Origin: CAVPJC01 sp963705155
GTDB taxonomy: Bacteria > Chloroflexota > Anaerolineae > Anaerolineales > UBA4823
Length of the DNA stretch: 64,000 bases
Direction: 5' to 3'
Assembly (NCBI GenBank): GCA_963705155.1
Contig: CAVPJC010000005.1
Span: 1-64,000, forward strand
This document shows positions 10,456 through 21,375 of this stretch, piece after piece. The position numbers and the translations under genes were made by a program. Positions within the stretch are counted from its first letter, which is position 1. Each line of letters begins with the position of its first letter. Below the pieces are notes generated by a model. That model was given only the letters and a program-made list of their open reading frames with translations, did not search any database and was not told the origin of the DNA.

Positions 10456-11229
10456 TTATCCCTCCCAAACCTTCCAGGGTGCAGCACCAGCTTGCCAGAG
10501 TGATTCGAGCACATACTTTTCGCGCATCGTATCCAAAGCCTGCCAGAAAGACTGGTGCCGGTACGCCATCAATTGACCATCTTGAGCCAGCCGCATCAAC
10601 GGCTGGCTTTCCCAAACGGTTTCATCGCCGTCTATGTAATCGATCACGCCAGGTTCCAACACAAAGAAAGCGCCGTTGATCCAGCCCTCACCAATCTGGG
10701 GGTTTTCGATAAATTCCAGGACCCGGTCACCATCAAAAACCATTGTCCCATAACGGGCTGTCGGATGTACGGTGGTGACCGTCGCCAGCTTTCCATGGGA
10801 ACGATGGAATTCCAACAGGCGGTTCAAATCCACGTTGGAAAGGCTGTCTCCCCAGGTCATCATAAATGTCTCATTGTTGAGGAAAGGCGCTACCCGTTTG
10901 AGACGCCCCCCGGTTTTGGTTTGGATACCCGTATCGATCAGGTCAACATTCCAATCCGGTTTTGGGCCATCGTGCACTTTCACTTCACCGCTACCCAGGT
11001 TAATCGTTATGTCGCTGTGGAGAGAGCAATAATCCACAAGATAACGCTTGATCATCTCACCTTTATATCCGAGAGCGACAATAAAGTCTTTATAGCCATA
11101 CCAGGAGTAATACATCATCAGGTGCCAAAGTAAAGGCCGTCCCCCGATCTCGACCATTGGTTTTGGCTTGAGCTCCACATCATCAGCCAGTCGCGATCCA
11201 TACCCGCCAGCAAGCAAAACTACTTTCAT
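10456..11229 (-). CDS. rfbF: Glucose-1-phosphate cytidylyltransferase
   Basis: The 257-residue length is exactly usual for RfbF. The N-terminus MKVVLLAGGYGSRLADD is the nucleotidyltransferase GG-x-G-x-R loop. It is followed by KPKPMVEIGGRPLLWH, the phrase GYKGEMIKRY, and the metal-binding TWGDSLSNVD. It makes CDP-glucose from CTP and glucose-1-phosphate, the first step to CDP-dideoxy or branched deoxysugars. The start at 11229 leaves a 7-base gap from the upstream glycosyltransferase. The SDR gene follows directly. A CDP-glucose 4,6-dehydratase is not seen unless the SDR neighbour fills that role. Confidence 0.93.
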   Translation of the reverse strand: MKVVLLAGGYGSRLADDVELKPKPMVEIGGRPLLWHLMMYYSWYGYKDFIVALGYKGEMIKRYLVDYCSLHSDITINLGSGEVKVHDGPKPDWNVDLIDTGIQTKTGGRLKRVAPFLNNETFMMTWGDSLSNVDLNRLLEFHRSHGKLATVTTVHPTARYGTMVFDGDRVLEFIENPQIGEGWINGAFFVLEPGVIDYIDGDETVWESQPLMRLAQDGQLMAYRHQSFWQALDTMREKYVLESLWQAGAAPWKVWEG

Positions 11230-11236
11230 GGTGTCC

Positions 11237-12274
11237 CTACCTGTTCCGTGCCTGTCCATCTTCCTTATGCGGCTCATTTGGAAGTGGCGCCCGACGCTCG
11301 CCTGATAATCTACTCGAAGCCTGCAACCGGGACCAAATCCACGACAAAGGCGCTTTTACAGGTTCGGGCAACCGCTTAGCGCGCCTGGCTGCCAGGCCCA
11401 GCAGTTCATTGCCAAGGTACATACGCCGCCAGATTCCCCACCTGATAACTTCCCAATAGCAACGCAGTTTTTCTAATGCGCCCAACCCGGATTGGGTATC
11501 GTGGATTGAACGAAAGTATTCGATAAAAATCGTCCAATAAAAATTCTGGTATTTGTTTCGATTATTCGGATCAAACCAGGCGACTCGTTCTTCCTTTGAA
11601 AACGCTCGCATCGATGCCTGCGGGTGATCTCGCCGGAAGAACAGGTACTCCGGAATCTCGTAGAACTTTCCCAGGAGGGCCAATTCTGCCAACAAAATCA
11701 TATCAGAAGCGCGAAAACTACCAATCAATCGTGTTTTTCTTAATTCTTCTGTTCGAATCAAACCAAAAATTGAATTGCACTTTTCTAATGTGCGGAAGCG
11801 CATATGAAATTGGGCATAACGCCGGTACACGCTGGGACTGGTCAGGTGGAGATTATCCGGATACAGTTCGACTGGAGAGCTATCCTCATCGATGATCGTT
11901 GTTCTCGGATAACACAGGACATTGTCTCTATCCTGATCCAAGATTTCAATACACCGCTGAAGAAATAGAGGCGCACACAAATCATCCGCGGCCTGCCATT
12001 TAAAATACTCTCCGCGCGCTGCTCGAACCAGCCGGTTATAATTATTCGCCGCGCCCAGGTTTTCGGAATTGCGAAGATAGTTAATGCGCTTATCTCTGGA
12101 GGCGTAATCCAGGCAAATATCCTGGGTGTGGTCGGTAGAAGCGTTATCAGAGATAATTAGCTCGAAATCTGGATAGGTCTGTTCCAACAGCAAATCCAGG
12201 GCCTGGCTGATAAAAGATTCACCATTGTATACAGGCAAGCCAATACTGATGCGAGGAAAGCCTTTTTCAATCAT
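11237..12274 (-). CDS. Glycosyltransferase family 2
   Basis: This is a GT-A fold transferase of about 345 residues. The N-terminus reads ISIGLPVYNGESFISQAL, then LIISDNASTDHT. The metal-binding motif is AADD (the DxD equivalent) in FKWQAADDLCAP. The start is placed at the ATG at 12274, which forms an ATGA overlap with the stop of the upstream ABC ATPase gene (translational coupling). The C-terminal third is basic, with amphipathic stretches suited to membrane association. It probably transfers a sugar during assembly of the exported glycan. The sequence does not show the acceptor. Confidence 0.87.
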   Translation of the reverse strand: MIEKGFPRISIGLPVYNGESFISQALDLLLEQTYPDFELIISDNASTDHTQDICLDYASRDKRINYLRNSENLGAANNYNRLVRAARGEYFKWQAADDLCAPLFLQRCIEILDQDRDNVLCYPRTTIIDEDSSPVELYPDNLHLTSPSVYRRYAQFHMRFRTLEKCNSIFGLIRTEELRKTRLIGSFRASDMILLAELALLGKFYEIPEYLFFRRDHPQASMRAFSKEERVAWFDPNNRNKYQNFYWTIFIEYFRSIHDTQSGLGALEKLRCYWEVIRWGIWRRMYLGNELLGLAARRAKRLPEPVKAPLSWIWSRLQASSRLSGERRAPLPNEPHKEDGQARNR

Positions 12275-13583
12275 CGTGGGGTATAGCCCCGGGGGAAATA
12301 GCTCGTTTCCCACTTGAGCCATGGACGGACAACGCCCGGGAATTCTCCCGGATGGTCGATACGAGCAGTCAATTCACCCGGGTGTTCGATTACCCGGAAT
12401 GCTGCCGCTTCTCTTTCGTAGAGATGTACTCTTCCTGGCTCGTCACTGCGGATCGATGCACCTACAAACATGGTGCCTTCCGCCAGAAAATTACCCGGGA
12501 TCCAACCTGTGCTCACAAAGTAGCCAACCGGTCGAGGCTTACGCAGCCATTCAGGATTTGTTTCAAGAGAGGCAAACAACCAGATGTCTTCTTCATTGTG
12601 CAGGGTAAAACCCGGGTACAACGCGTACCCGGTTTCAATACTTCATACCCAATTTCAACCGCCACCATCTCGCGAATATCCACTAAATCGACAATCTGAC
12701 CGAAGGAATTCTTTATTACCACAGATCGTAATCTGACAATTTCACTGGATGGAGCATTTTGCGGATCATCCCAGTAACGCGTCGGGGTAGTACCCAATAC
12801 CTTGTGCATATATTCCCCGACCACCTGATGGGTAGGGCCATCCTGGACGATACGGCCCTCTTCCAGCAAAATCACCCGCTCGCATAACCGCGTGATCGAA
12901 GGCATATGGTGTGAAACAAATACTACTGTGCGACCTTCGTTACCGACTTCTTCCATTTTGTTCAAGCACTTTTTTTGAAAAGCGGCATCGCCAACTGCCA
13001 GAACCTCATCGACCAAGAGGATGTCTGGCTCCATATGGGCGGCAACAGAGAAAGCCAGCCTGACCTGCATACCCGTTGAGTAGTACTTCATCGGTGTGTC
13101 GATGAACTTCTCAAATTCCGAAAAGGAAACGATCTCATCGAATTTTCGATCGATCTCGGTCTTCTTCATTCCCAGGATGGCGCCATTTAGATAAACGTTT
13201 TCACGACCGGTGAGCTCTTTATGAAACCCGGTTCCCACTTCTAATAGAGAGCCCACCTTTCCAAATATTGCTACACGCCCATGGGTTGGCTCGGTTATGC
13301 GGGTCAGAATTTTTAATAAGGTGCTCTTGCCGGCGCCGTTCGGGCCGATGATACCTACCACTTCGCCGCGCATGACTTCGAATGATATGTCGCGGACAGC
13401 CCAGATAAACTCTTCTGGGGAGATTGTCGCCTTTTTGTCATTACCAGTTCTCGAGAGACGGCGGGCAGAGCGATGAAAAAAATCTGCCACCTGGTCTCTC
13501 AAGGTACCGTACTGAGCTGACTTACCCTGACCAATCCGATATTGCTTGCTAATCCCATCTACAAATATTGCGCGGGTATTCAT
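12271..13583 (-). CDS. wzt: Polysaccharide ABC exporter ATP-binding subunit (Wzt-like), one frameshift
   Basis: The ATPase energises export of an undecaprenyl-linked polysaccharide. Walker A is GIIGPNGAGKSTLLKIL, the signature is YYSTGMQVRLAF, and Walker B is DILLVDEVLAVGD. These match the O-antigen/teichoic-acid exporter subfamily. After about residue 270 comes a C-terminal beta domain (VVIKNSFGQIVD, then TLHNEEDIWLF) like the glycan-binding domain of Wzt. The frame changes near 12620, in the middle of this domain. The membrane partner lies upstream with a 60-base gap. Presence of the C-terminal domain suggests recognition of a capped glycan end. Confidence 0.9.
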
Positions 13584-13643
13584 GCTGAGCCCGAAAGAGG
13601 TAGTGGACGGATGTCCGGATTTTGAAGGTTTACCCAGGACATT

Positions 13644-14520
13644 TTAGATAACATCTGCAAAACTCTTTTCAATCCGCCGGAAGTAATATGCCCCGCTGAA
13701 CAGGACAGCCAGAGAAACTAGAAAAGAAAGAAAAATCATCGCTTTGGGTGGGTCTGTGCCTAAAAGGGCCCAGCGAAAGCCTTCGACTACGCCGACCATT
13801 GGGTTAATTCCGTAGAGTGTCAGCCAGGGCTCTTCCAACAGGCTGCTTGGGTAAACAACCGGGGTGGCGAACAGCCAGAACTGTGTCAGGAATGGGATAG
13901 CGTATCGTACGTCGCGATACTTAACATTAAGCGCAGAGAGCCAAAGTCCCACACCCAGGGCTGTGACCAGGGCCAGAAGTAAAAATAACGGGAACGTCAA
14001 GACAGCCCAACCGGGTTTGATATTGTAGAACAACATCATCCCAATCAGCACAAAAAAAGCAATGATAAAATCCACCAATCCCGAAAGGACGCTGGATACA
14101 GGAATTACCAGACGTGGAAAATACACTTTCGTGATTAAATGAGAACTTCCAACCAGGCTGTTAGAAGCTGCAGCCAGGGACTGTGAAAAATACATCCATG
14201 GGAGCAAGGCAGCGTAATTAAAGATTAGGATAAGGAATACCTTCGGAGTCCATTTTGGCCAGCTTGCCAAAAAAGAATGAAAAAACCACCATCGTCAAAA
14301 AGGGTTGGATGACAGCCCACGCCGCCCCGAGTGCGGTCTGCTTGTAGCGAACCTTAATATCCCGCCAGGTCAAGAAGTAAAGCAGTTCACGAAATTTCCA
14401 CAATTCGCCTAACCGCAGCGATGTCCACCCAACCGAGGGTTCAATATAAACACCCCCCATTTGAGCGACCGCCAGGCTATCGATTGGTGTACCTTCGGTA
14501 GTATTGGGTATTCTTGTCAC
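13644..14520 (-). CDS. wzm: Polysaccharide ABC exporter permease (Wzm-like), one frameshift
   Basis: This ABC-2 type permease of about 290 residues has six hydrophobic segments. The N-terminal cytoplasmic part ends in LTWRDIKVRYKQTALGAAW, a highly typical sequence for this family. WLSALNVKYRDVRYAIPF and the ending FRRIEKSFADVI are also typical. The frame changes near 14225, between the second and third membrane segments. The annotated start is GTG at 14520 without a clear ribosome site. ATG at 14460 is an alternative. It is the first gene of the minus-strand polysaccharide operon, so the operon promoter should lie in the AT-rich stretch to its right. Confidence 0.88.
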
Positions 14521-15059
14521 TTTTTTGTTCGGGAGCTAGAAAACGATGACCCGCCTATATTCTCTCGCGCTCCGCCCTTCCGACATTTAGAGTTAAAGAA
14601 CGATTGTTACATTGCAGGTCGGTAGTTGGAACTTATCATCTATATTTATTGACTGAGAGGACTCCAGGTTTACTGGCTTTGTTGAGACATTGTTTAAGCT
14701 TGAATTAGCATTCCCAGCGTCGACTCATAAATATAACACGCGAAGGAAACCTAACCTAACTCTATCCAACTAGTCTGCGAGCCTCACAGCGATTTATATA
14801 ATCAAATCACCTTACTCGATCTCTGCTCCCCAACCAAATAATTGATAAATTGTTCATTAGAATTATACAACAACTAACGCATCATATTACATCTGTTATA
14901 TTAGCATATTGGCAGGTCGATAGCCATGTATCTAAAGTACCGTATATGCAAACGAAATTTATGCTTAGGTGTTACATCGTTGAGGCTGAACCTGCCAAAC
15001 CAGTCAAAATGCCCAATTTTGACCCGGCAAATAACCATCTCTGAGCACCTGACGCCGGC
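14521..15059 (-). other. AT-rich intergenic region upstream of the polysaccharide operon
   Basis: About 540 bases carry no convincing gene on either strand. They are clearly more AT-rich than the flanks. The region should hold the minus-strand promoter of the polysaccharide operon and perhaps a long leader, but I could not pick a -35/-10 pair with confidence. No strong hairpin followed by a T-run was found. Confidence 0.6.
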
Positions 15060-15876
15060 TCAGGATTCTCCAAGCCTGTAATGGAAGATGCCTGTGGACT
15101 TTCCCAGGAGGGGGAAAAAGCGCATCCATCGAAAGGCATTCAGGCGCGGTTCTGGGCGATCAAAGTAAAACCATTCCTCCAGCAATGAAATCCCAGCGCC
15201 CCAGCTCTCTATATCTTTGCCATGATTTCAATCCCCAACGCAGGCGGGCGTCAATTTTGGCAAAAGCCAGCTGCAGGTTGTCCATCCAGATGACGAATGG
15301 CGTGTGTGCATCGCAGACCAGTTCCGCTCCCGGAACATGGTTACGCAATTTCAGCACCAGGGATTTGACCTGCGCCGTTTCAAAATAGGGCAGCACGCCT
15401 TCAGCCATAAAGAGAAATGGACGCGACCGATAAGAGTTTGTCGCTTCCAACCATGCGTCCTCGAACACCGAACCGCTCAATAGATGATAGCGTTCACCCT
15501 CGCAGCCGATGAGGCTTTTGCGCAGCTCAATCACATCGGGCAGGTCAAGATCAAACCATTCTACCTGGCCATTATCCACACGCTCGAAGCGAGTATCGAG
15601 ACCGCACCCAATATGGATAACCACCGCCAGCGGGTTGCGAGCCAGAAACTCCCTTGTAAGACGGTCGAACTCCTTCATCCGCAAGATTAAGGCGATCTCA
15701 TCATGGCCGTGTAGTCTGAGACGCGAAAAGTCACAATCCATCTGCTTGACCATCGCCACAGCTCTGTCATCTTTAATCAGGGCATCCGGGCGCTGTGATT
15801 CGACAGACCGCGCGTAAAGCGTGATGAGCAATGTCTCAGACACGCCGTTCAAGTTTGGGGGAGTTTTCTCGGGCAT
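15060..15876 (-). CDS. Class I SAM methyltransferase, leucine carboxyl methyltransferase (TcmP/LCMT) family, one frameshift
   Basis: The start at 15876 is chosen for the AGGAG eight bases upstream. The SAM-binding segment HIGCGLDTRF and the acidic WFDLDLPDVIELR are diagnostic for the PPM1/LCMT/TcmP family, as is FMAEGVLPYFE. The frame changes near 15205. After it the text ISLLEEWFYFDRPEPRL restores the usual C-terminus and gives a stop at 15060. Members methylate carboxyl or hydroxyl groups of small molecules or proteins. The substrate here is unknown. It sits next to isoprenylcysteine-methyltransferase-like sequences, but any functional link is only positional. Confidence 0.82.
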
Positions 15877-15880
15877 GTTC

Positions 15881-16063
15881 TTGCTCCTGTTTTTGGCATC
15901 TCGCAATCACAATTTTGGGAAAAATCTGCCTTGCGCTGCATGTACGTTTTGTATTTGTCTCCGAAAGCCTCCACCATCATCTGCTCCTCTTTGGGGGCGC
16001 GCCTAGCAGCCCGGCGATAGACAACCCGCACACGGCGACGAAAAACCAGGCTTCGGATGTCAT
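15881..16063 (-). pseudogene. Remnant of a second isoprenylcysteine methyltransferase-like gene
   Basis: The ATG at 16063 forms an ATGA overlap with the stop of the upstream ICMT-like gene and encodes a hydrophobic start (MTSEAWFFVAVCGLSIAG). In another frame, 60 bases on, the text EEQMMVEAFGDKYKTYMQ appears. This is the usual C-terminal signature of ICMT/PEMT-like membrane methyltransferases. The middle of such a protein, including the SAM-binding GPY-x-x-x-RHP region, is missing. Either this is a degraded paralogue with an internal deletion, or the assembly has collapsed a repeat. Only the two ends can be recognised. Confidence 0.4.
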
Positions 16064-16687
16064 GAAAATCCCTCCTTTCTCAACCGCGGAAGAAAGGCAG
16101 GAACACGTTTGCAATAGTCCAGCCACTGCTCGCCAAATTCGGCAGCCAGAGCAGCTTCCTCGCGTCGAGCGCGAAAGATTAATCAGCGGCGCAAAACAGG
16201 TAAAGAGCAAGGTTGTCCAGGTGGCATAGATCAGCAGGCTGCCGAACGCAGCCACTAGTAGCCCCAGATACATGGGATGGCGCACAAGAGCATACGGCCC
16301 GCTGGTGATCAGTTGGTGACCAGAAAACAACTGCGCGCCGAACCCGGTCGAGACGAAGTAATTTTTACCAAGCGCCAGCCGTCCCCATAGTGCAAACGAC
16401 ATGCCGGGGAAATACAAGAGAGAGCCGATAGCCAGCATCCCGGCGTGGATTTGCGGTGAGACAGTCACTGGTAGGGGTATCCAGCCAAGATAGCAGAGGC
16501 CGAAATAAATTACCGACGAAATAAGATAGAACCAGGGTGAACGTAAAAAATGTCCCATTTGCCCGGTAATACGTCCGACTGGTCGCCGGGCGCCGCGCCA
16601 GATGCCGTAGAAAACCCCTGCTAACGTGGCGTATGCCAGCAATCCACCCAGCCATTGAACGATCAATTCAACAAATTCGAGTTTCAT
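16060..16687 (-). CDS. Isoprenylcysteine carboxyl methyltransferase-like integral membrane protein, one frameshift
   Basis: This membrane methyltransferase has about 208 residues and four to five hydrophobic segments. The phrase LITSGPYALVRHPMYLG is the SAM-binding signature of the ICMT/PEMT/NnrU superfamily. Near 16185 the frame must shift, after which REEAALAAEFGEQWLDYC and the stop at 16060 give the normal C-terminus. The start is ATG at 16687 (GTG at 16690 is possible) behind AGGA. Bacterial members have diverse, mostly unknown substrates, including lipids. Confidence 0.8.
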
Positions 16688-16824
16688 CACTTTTCATCTA
16701 TCCTGGCCGTATTTACACGGTTAAGATTTCAACTCGGAGTATTCTGAACTCGATGCAATTCTGCCAGCCGTTCCGTACATCGAAGAGACGCACGACTTGA
16801 GAAGAATCGTGCTAATAGAACAGA

Positions 16825-17658
16825 TCAGCCTCCGTCGGCCAGTTCTAATATCGCCTTCACGTCTCCAATCTGGTGGGCAGAGATACCCAGAGATTGCAGC
16901 CCGGCGTGGTCGCCGGTGAATATTTGCTGGCCCAATCCCGAGTGACGCCACATCTTGAGATCTTCTTCCAGGGGGGAGCCGATCAAATCTTCGCGAACAA
17001 TCTTGCCGTCGGCCATCACCAGCACACGGCGCGTCTGTCGCGCGACGGCAGGGTCGTGAGTGACGATGACAAAGGTGACGCCCTGGGTTTGATTCAGCTC
17101 TTTGAGCAGATTCATCAGATCCTGACCTGCACTGCTATCCAGGCTGCCAGTGGGCTCGTCGGCAAAAACCAGGGGAGGTTGGTTCGCCAGAGCGCGGGCG
17201 GCAGCTACCCGCTGGCGCTCACCCCCGGAGAGCTGGCCTGGCAGGTGGTTTATCCGGTCGCCCAGGTCTACCAGGTTCAACAACTCTTCTGCACGGCTGC
17301 GGCGCGCCTTTGCTCCCAGGTAACCGGTCATGGGAATTTCCACGTTTTCGCGAGCGGTAAGGGTGGGCAGCAGGTTGTGAAGCTGGAACATGAATCCAAC
17401 GGTCTCGGCCCTGAACCCGTCGATATCATGCAGCTTCGCCAGATCCTGCCCATTCACGCACACATGTCCGCTTGTGGGAACATCCAGGGCGCCCAACACA
17501 TTCAGCAGGGTGCTTTTCCCGCTGCCGCTGGGACCCATCACCGCCATGAACTCCCCGGCCATCACGGTCAGATTTACCCCATCCAGAGCGCGAATCGCAA
17601 TACCGTTGCCGTAAACCCGGGTCAGCTCATGGGTTTCTATCATCACCTTGGTATTCAT
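16825..17658 (-). CDS. ABC transporter ATP-binding protein, MacB/LolD type
   Basis: The protein has Walker A MGPSGSGKSTLLNVLGALD, the MacB/LolD-like signature LSGGERQRVAAARAL, Walker B PPLVFADEPTGSLDS and the H-loop VTHDPAVA. It drives the adjacent FtsX-type permease. The start at 17658 makes an ATGA overlap with the adaptor gene upstream. About 50 residues beyond the usual 225-residue core form a C-terminal tail of unknown role. Together with the adaptor and permease genes it forms a MacAB-like tripartite efflux or extrusion system. Confidence 0.92.
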   Translation of the reverse strand: MNTKVMIETHELTRVYGNGIAIRALDGVNLTVMAGEFMAVMGPSGSGKSTLLNVLGALDVPTSGHVCVNGQDLAKLHDIDGFRAETVGFMFQLHNLLPTLTARENVEIPMTGYLGAKARRSRAEELLNLVDLGDRINHLPGQLSGGERQRVAAARALANQPPLVFADEPTGSLDSSAGQDLMNLLKELNQTQGVTFVIVTHDPAVARQTRRVLVMADGKIVREDLIGSPLEEDLKMWRHSGLGQQIFTGDHAGLQSLGISAHQIGDVKAILELADGG

Positions 17659-18998
17659 TCTTCTACCTCGATGTCCACAAAAGCGGTCATACCCCACCTC
17701 AGTCCTTCGGGGATCTGGTCGAGCTCGATGACCGCCTTGTAATTTACCCCAGAGCCTTCGGCCGATTTATTCGCCACTCGTTTAATGGTGCCGTCGACGC
17801 TGGCGCCGGGCAGGGCATCGAATGTGACTTTGACCGGGTCCGTAAGGCTCACACGCGCGGCGTCGATCTCGTTCAGATCGGTGGTTTCCACACGCAGTGA
17901 GGTCAGATCGGCCAGCAACAGCACCGGCGCCCCGGGGTTGACCCATTCACCCTGACGCACCATCACTGTGGAAACCACACCTTCAAAGGGCGCAGTGACG
18001 ACCAGCTTCTCCAATTGAGCCTGTAGCACTTCCACCGCGGCTTTAGATACCTCCACTTGCTGGCTGGCGACGGCGAGCTGTTCCTGAGCCGGTTGGGCCC
18101 GGGCAGCGTCCAGGCGCGCCTGCGCGGCAGCCAGACGCGCCCGGGCCAGCGCCAGCGCTTCAGGATCGGGGCCATCTTTTACCTTCTCCAACTCGCTCTT
18201 TGCGTCCGCAAGGGAGGCTTCGGCCAGCTTCAGGTTTTCCTCAGCCAGGTTCATCTCGTACTGGTTGGCATGGCCCAACAGATTGTTCAAACGGGTGACT
18301 GCAGCATCGTAGGCGGTCTGGGCATCGGCGACTTTGATCTTCAGCATCGCCTGGCTGACGTTTTTCTCCTGATATCGCATCATGCGGTTATAATCTTTGT
18401 TCGCTTTTTTGAGGTGGTCGGCGGCAATAACCACCTGGGCGCGTGCTCGCTCTATATCTTCGGGGTCGGCCGCTTCAATCAGGCTATCCAGTCGTTTGCG
18501 CGCCTGATCCAGGGCTTTGTCGGCGGCGGCAACGAGCTGTTCTGCCTGGGCGCTGGCAAGACTGGCCTTGTCATTCAGGCTATGCAGCGCCTGGCGAGCG
18601 CTTTCCAGCTCCAACTCGGCCGCGGTGATCGCCACCTGGCGCTGTTCGGAAGGTGTGCCGGCTGAGACCAGGTCATAGCTGGCGTTTGCCAGGGAGAGCG
18701 CCGCCTGTGCCTGGGCGAGCTGGGTCTGGAGAATCCGGTCGTCAAAGCGTACAAGCGCCTCACCAACCTGCACCGGCTGGCCTTCTTCGACCAATATTTC
18801 GGCCACCTGCCCACCGGTGGGCAGGGCTAATGTCGCCCACTTCGCCGGTACGACCACTCCAGTAGCCGTTACTAACGGGTTGAAGGCACTCTCGCTGATC
18901 GGCTGCGGTGTGACCGTATCTTGCTCACCGGCACAGCCGGTGAGAAGCAGGCTGATAAGGGTGATCAGAGACAGGGTAGTAATCAAAAGTTTTCGCAT
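17655..18998 (-). CDS. HlyD/MacA-type adaptor lipoprotein
   Basis: The start at 18998 follows GAGGAG. The signal peptide ends in a lipobox (SLLLTGC), so the protein is lipid-anchored outside the membrane. A split lipoyl/barrel-sandwich domain flanks a long Ala/Leu/Glu-rich coiled-coil hairpin (about residues 90-320). After it come the returning strand VTAPFEGVVSTVMVRQGEW and a beta-barrel. It couples the ABC permease to its export path. In a monoderm-like Chloroflexota cell it probably acts as an extracytoplasmic chaperone for substrate, since no outer-membrane TolC partner is seen here. Confidence 0.9.
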   Translation of the reverse strand: MRKLLITTLSLITLISLLLTGCAGEQDTVTPQPISESAFNPLVTATGVVVPAKWATLALPTGGQVAEILVEEGQPVQVGEALVRFDDRILQTQLAQAQAALSLANASYDLVSAGTPSEQRQVAITAAELELESARQALHSLNDKASLASAQAEQLVAAADKALDQARKRLDSLIEAADPEDIERARAQVVIAADHLKKANKDYNRMMRYQEKNVSQAMLKIKVADAQTAYDAAVTRLNNLLGHANQYEMNLAEENLKLAEASLADAKSELEKVKDGPDPEALALARARLAAAQARLDAARAQPAQEQLAVASQQVEVSKAAVEVLQAQLEKLVVTAPFEGVVSTVMVRQGEWVNPGAPVLLLADLTSLRVETTDLNEIDAARVSLTDPVKVTFDALPGASVDGTIKRVANKSAEGSGVNYKAVIELDQIPEGLRWGMTAFVDIEVEE

Positions 18999-19058
18999 GG
19001 TAACGCTCCTCATAATTTTCCGATAGCCAGACGCCAAACTTTAGCGGAGCCGACAGCT

Positions 19059-21309
19059 TTACTCATATCTCAACGCCTCCACTGGCTGCAGTTTTGTGGC
19101 CCGGTAGGCAGGGTATAACCCGCCTGCGACGCCCAATAACAAGGAGAGAAGAATGGCCCGGGCGAAGAGGTCTAAACTCCATACCGGGTCCACCCAGCTT
19201 CCCAGGAGCGCGCTCATCGTCATCAGCTGGATGAGCCCGAACGAGATGACAATGCCCGCCAGTCCTCCCAGCAGGCCCAAAAGCACCGATTCGCGCAAAA
19301 TCAACCCCAGCACGCTGCGCCGGCGCCAGCCAAGGGCGCGCAGGACGCCGATCTCGCGAGTGCGTTCGAAGACGGTCATCAGCATGGTATTGAGCACACC
19401 CAACCCGCCGGCTAAAATGGCGATCAGGGAAATCCCGTCCAGCATGGCATTGGATGATTGGATATCAGGCATTTCTTCAGCAAACTCACCGGTCAAAGCG
19501 GCATAAACGCCGGGGAACTGGCTGTTGATGCGTTCAACGATGTCTTTGGCTTGAGCGACATCCTTGAGCTTGACGGCGATCATGCTCACCTTGCCTGGCC
19601 GGCCGATAAAGTTTTGGGCGTCGCGCAGGGTGGTCACACCGCCTGTCTGTTCCCAACCGATATTCGTTTCATAGATACCCACCACGCGGAAGCGCATCCC
19701 GCTTAATTCGACGACTTCACCGACTTCCTTTTTCAGCGTGTCGGCCATAAGCCGGCCGAGCAAGATCTGCCGGTTCCCGGTGAGCATCTCCCCTTCGACG
19801 ATGTGGAAACGCTGGATCGCAAATTCGTTGGGAGCATAACCTTGCAGCATGAACATGACTCCAGAATCGGGCAGAATCAACGCGGTGAAGGCCACCCCGC
19901 TGACGCTGCGTACTTCGGGCATCGCTCCGATGGAATCGATTACCCGCTCGTCGATCGCGCTGAGGCTGACATCGGCAATGTCGGCCTGTCGAACCATGAG
20001 CTCTGCCTGTGTCCCTCTGGCCATATCGTTGAAGGAGGCTACGAAGCCGCGCACAACTCCTTCCAACGCCAGGATCGCGCCTACGGTCAGGCCAATGGCC
20101 CCGAGGGTGAGCAAGCTGCGGGTGGAACGCTGCCACAGACTCTGCACTGCCATACCACCCACAGGCAGGCGGCGAACTTTGCTGCTGCCGCCTTCATAGC
20201 GCAGGGCTTCCACAGGTAGGAGGCGAGACGCCCGCCAGGCAGGGTAGAGCCCTCCGACCAGTCCTAATATCAGCACAACCAGCATCGCCTGTGCAATCAA
20301 ACCGGAGCGAATATTTCCGGTTTGGGTGCCCATCAGCACAGTGACCTGTGAGAGTCCGGAGAGGAGAAGCCATCCCAGCAGGATGCCGATAACACCCCCA
20401 GCAAGACAGACCAGCACCGATTCACCCAGGATCATGGCCAGCACCCGGCTGCGCTTCCAACCCATTGCGCGCAAGACACCGATTTCGCGAGTGCGTTCGA
20501 AAACAGCCATAAGCTGGGCGTTCATCATACTTACGCCGCCGATGACGATTGCCAGCCCACCGATCACCCAGACAAAACCGCGCAGGATGTCCTGCATCGA
20601 TTGCTTGTTGGCAAATTCAGATGTGCTGCTCAACTTCAAGTCTGGCCACTGGCGAGCCACTCGTTCCTCGAGCCGCGTGCGCAGGGCCGGCTCTTTCAGA
20701 CGGATATAGAAGAGGCTAACCTGGCGTTCTTTGCCCAGCAGCTCCTGGGCATCTTCCAGACGCAGGAGAGCGGCGCTGTCTTCAAACACGTCACCGGTTT
20801 CGTAAATCCCTACAATGCGGTAGGTGGTATTGGTAACCCGCAAGGCATCGCCGACGCTCTTATCCATCACCTCAGCGACAACAGATCCCAGTAAAACAGG
20901 AGTGCCGCGCATCTCGAGGAGGGATTCGATCGTAAAGCCCAACCCCTTGTTTGACCTGGAAGCGATCCAGGAGGAAGCTGTCTTCAGCATAGCCAAAGAC
21001 GATGAAAAGTGGCTCGCCTTCTGTTTGCGCTAACCCCTGGAGCATCCCGCTGACTGCTTCGACTTCGGGCATCGCATCGAGCTCTGGACCAACCGATTCT
21101 TCGACGGCGCTGTAGCTGATATCGATGGTATCTGGCTGGCTGAGGACAAGATCGGCTTTACTGCCCGACATCATCGAGCTGTAGCCGGCCTGAAAACCGT
21201 CCGCCAGGGCGCCCAGCGTAATAATGGCGATAACACCCACGCACACACCCAACACGGTGAGCGAGGTCCGTATTTTTCGCCGGAGGAGGTTCTTAAGAAT
21301 GATTCGCAC
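19059..21309 (-). CDS. ABC transporter permease with two FtsX/MacB modules, one frameshift
   Basis: This permease of about 750 residues is built from two tandem modules. Each has an N-terminal membrane helix, an extracytoplasmic MacB-like periplasmic core domain and three C-terminal helices. The repeats show in the paired phrases FERTREIGVLRAMGWKRS and FERTREIGVLRALGWRRR, and in PVEALRYE at both module ends. The frame changes near 20945, in the first extracytoplasmic domain. The start is GTG at 21309, preceded by GAGG. It is the first gene of a permease-adaptor-ATPase operon. The single-chain two-module layout resembles permeases of the LolC/E-like and antimicrobial-peptide-export families. 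The substrate is unknown. Confidence 0.88.
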
Positions 21310-21375
21310 GATTTGACGACCTCGATCGTCGCTCCAATCGCTTTTTTCTCTTATTGTAGAAATCGATCCCGCGTC

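Noticed and set aside
16873..17742. Long plus-strand open frame of 289 codons
   Set aside because: It is the complement of the ABC ATPase gene, has no recognisable protein features, and conserved Walker motifs are on the other strand.
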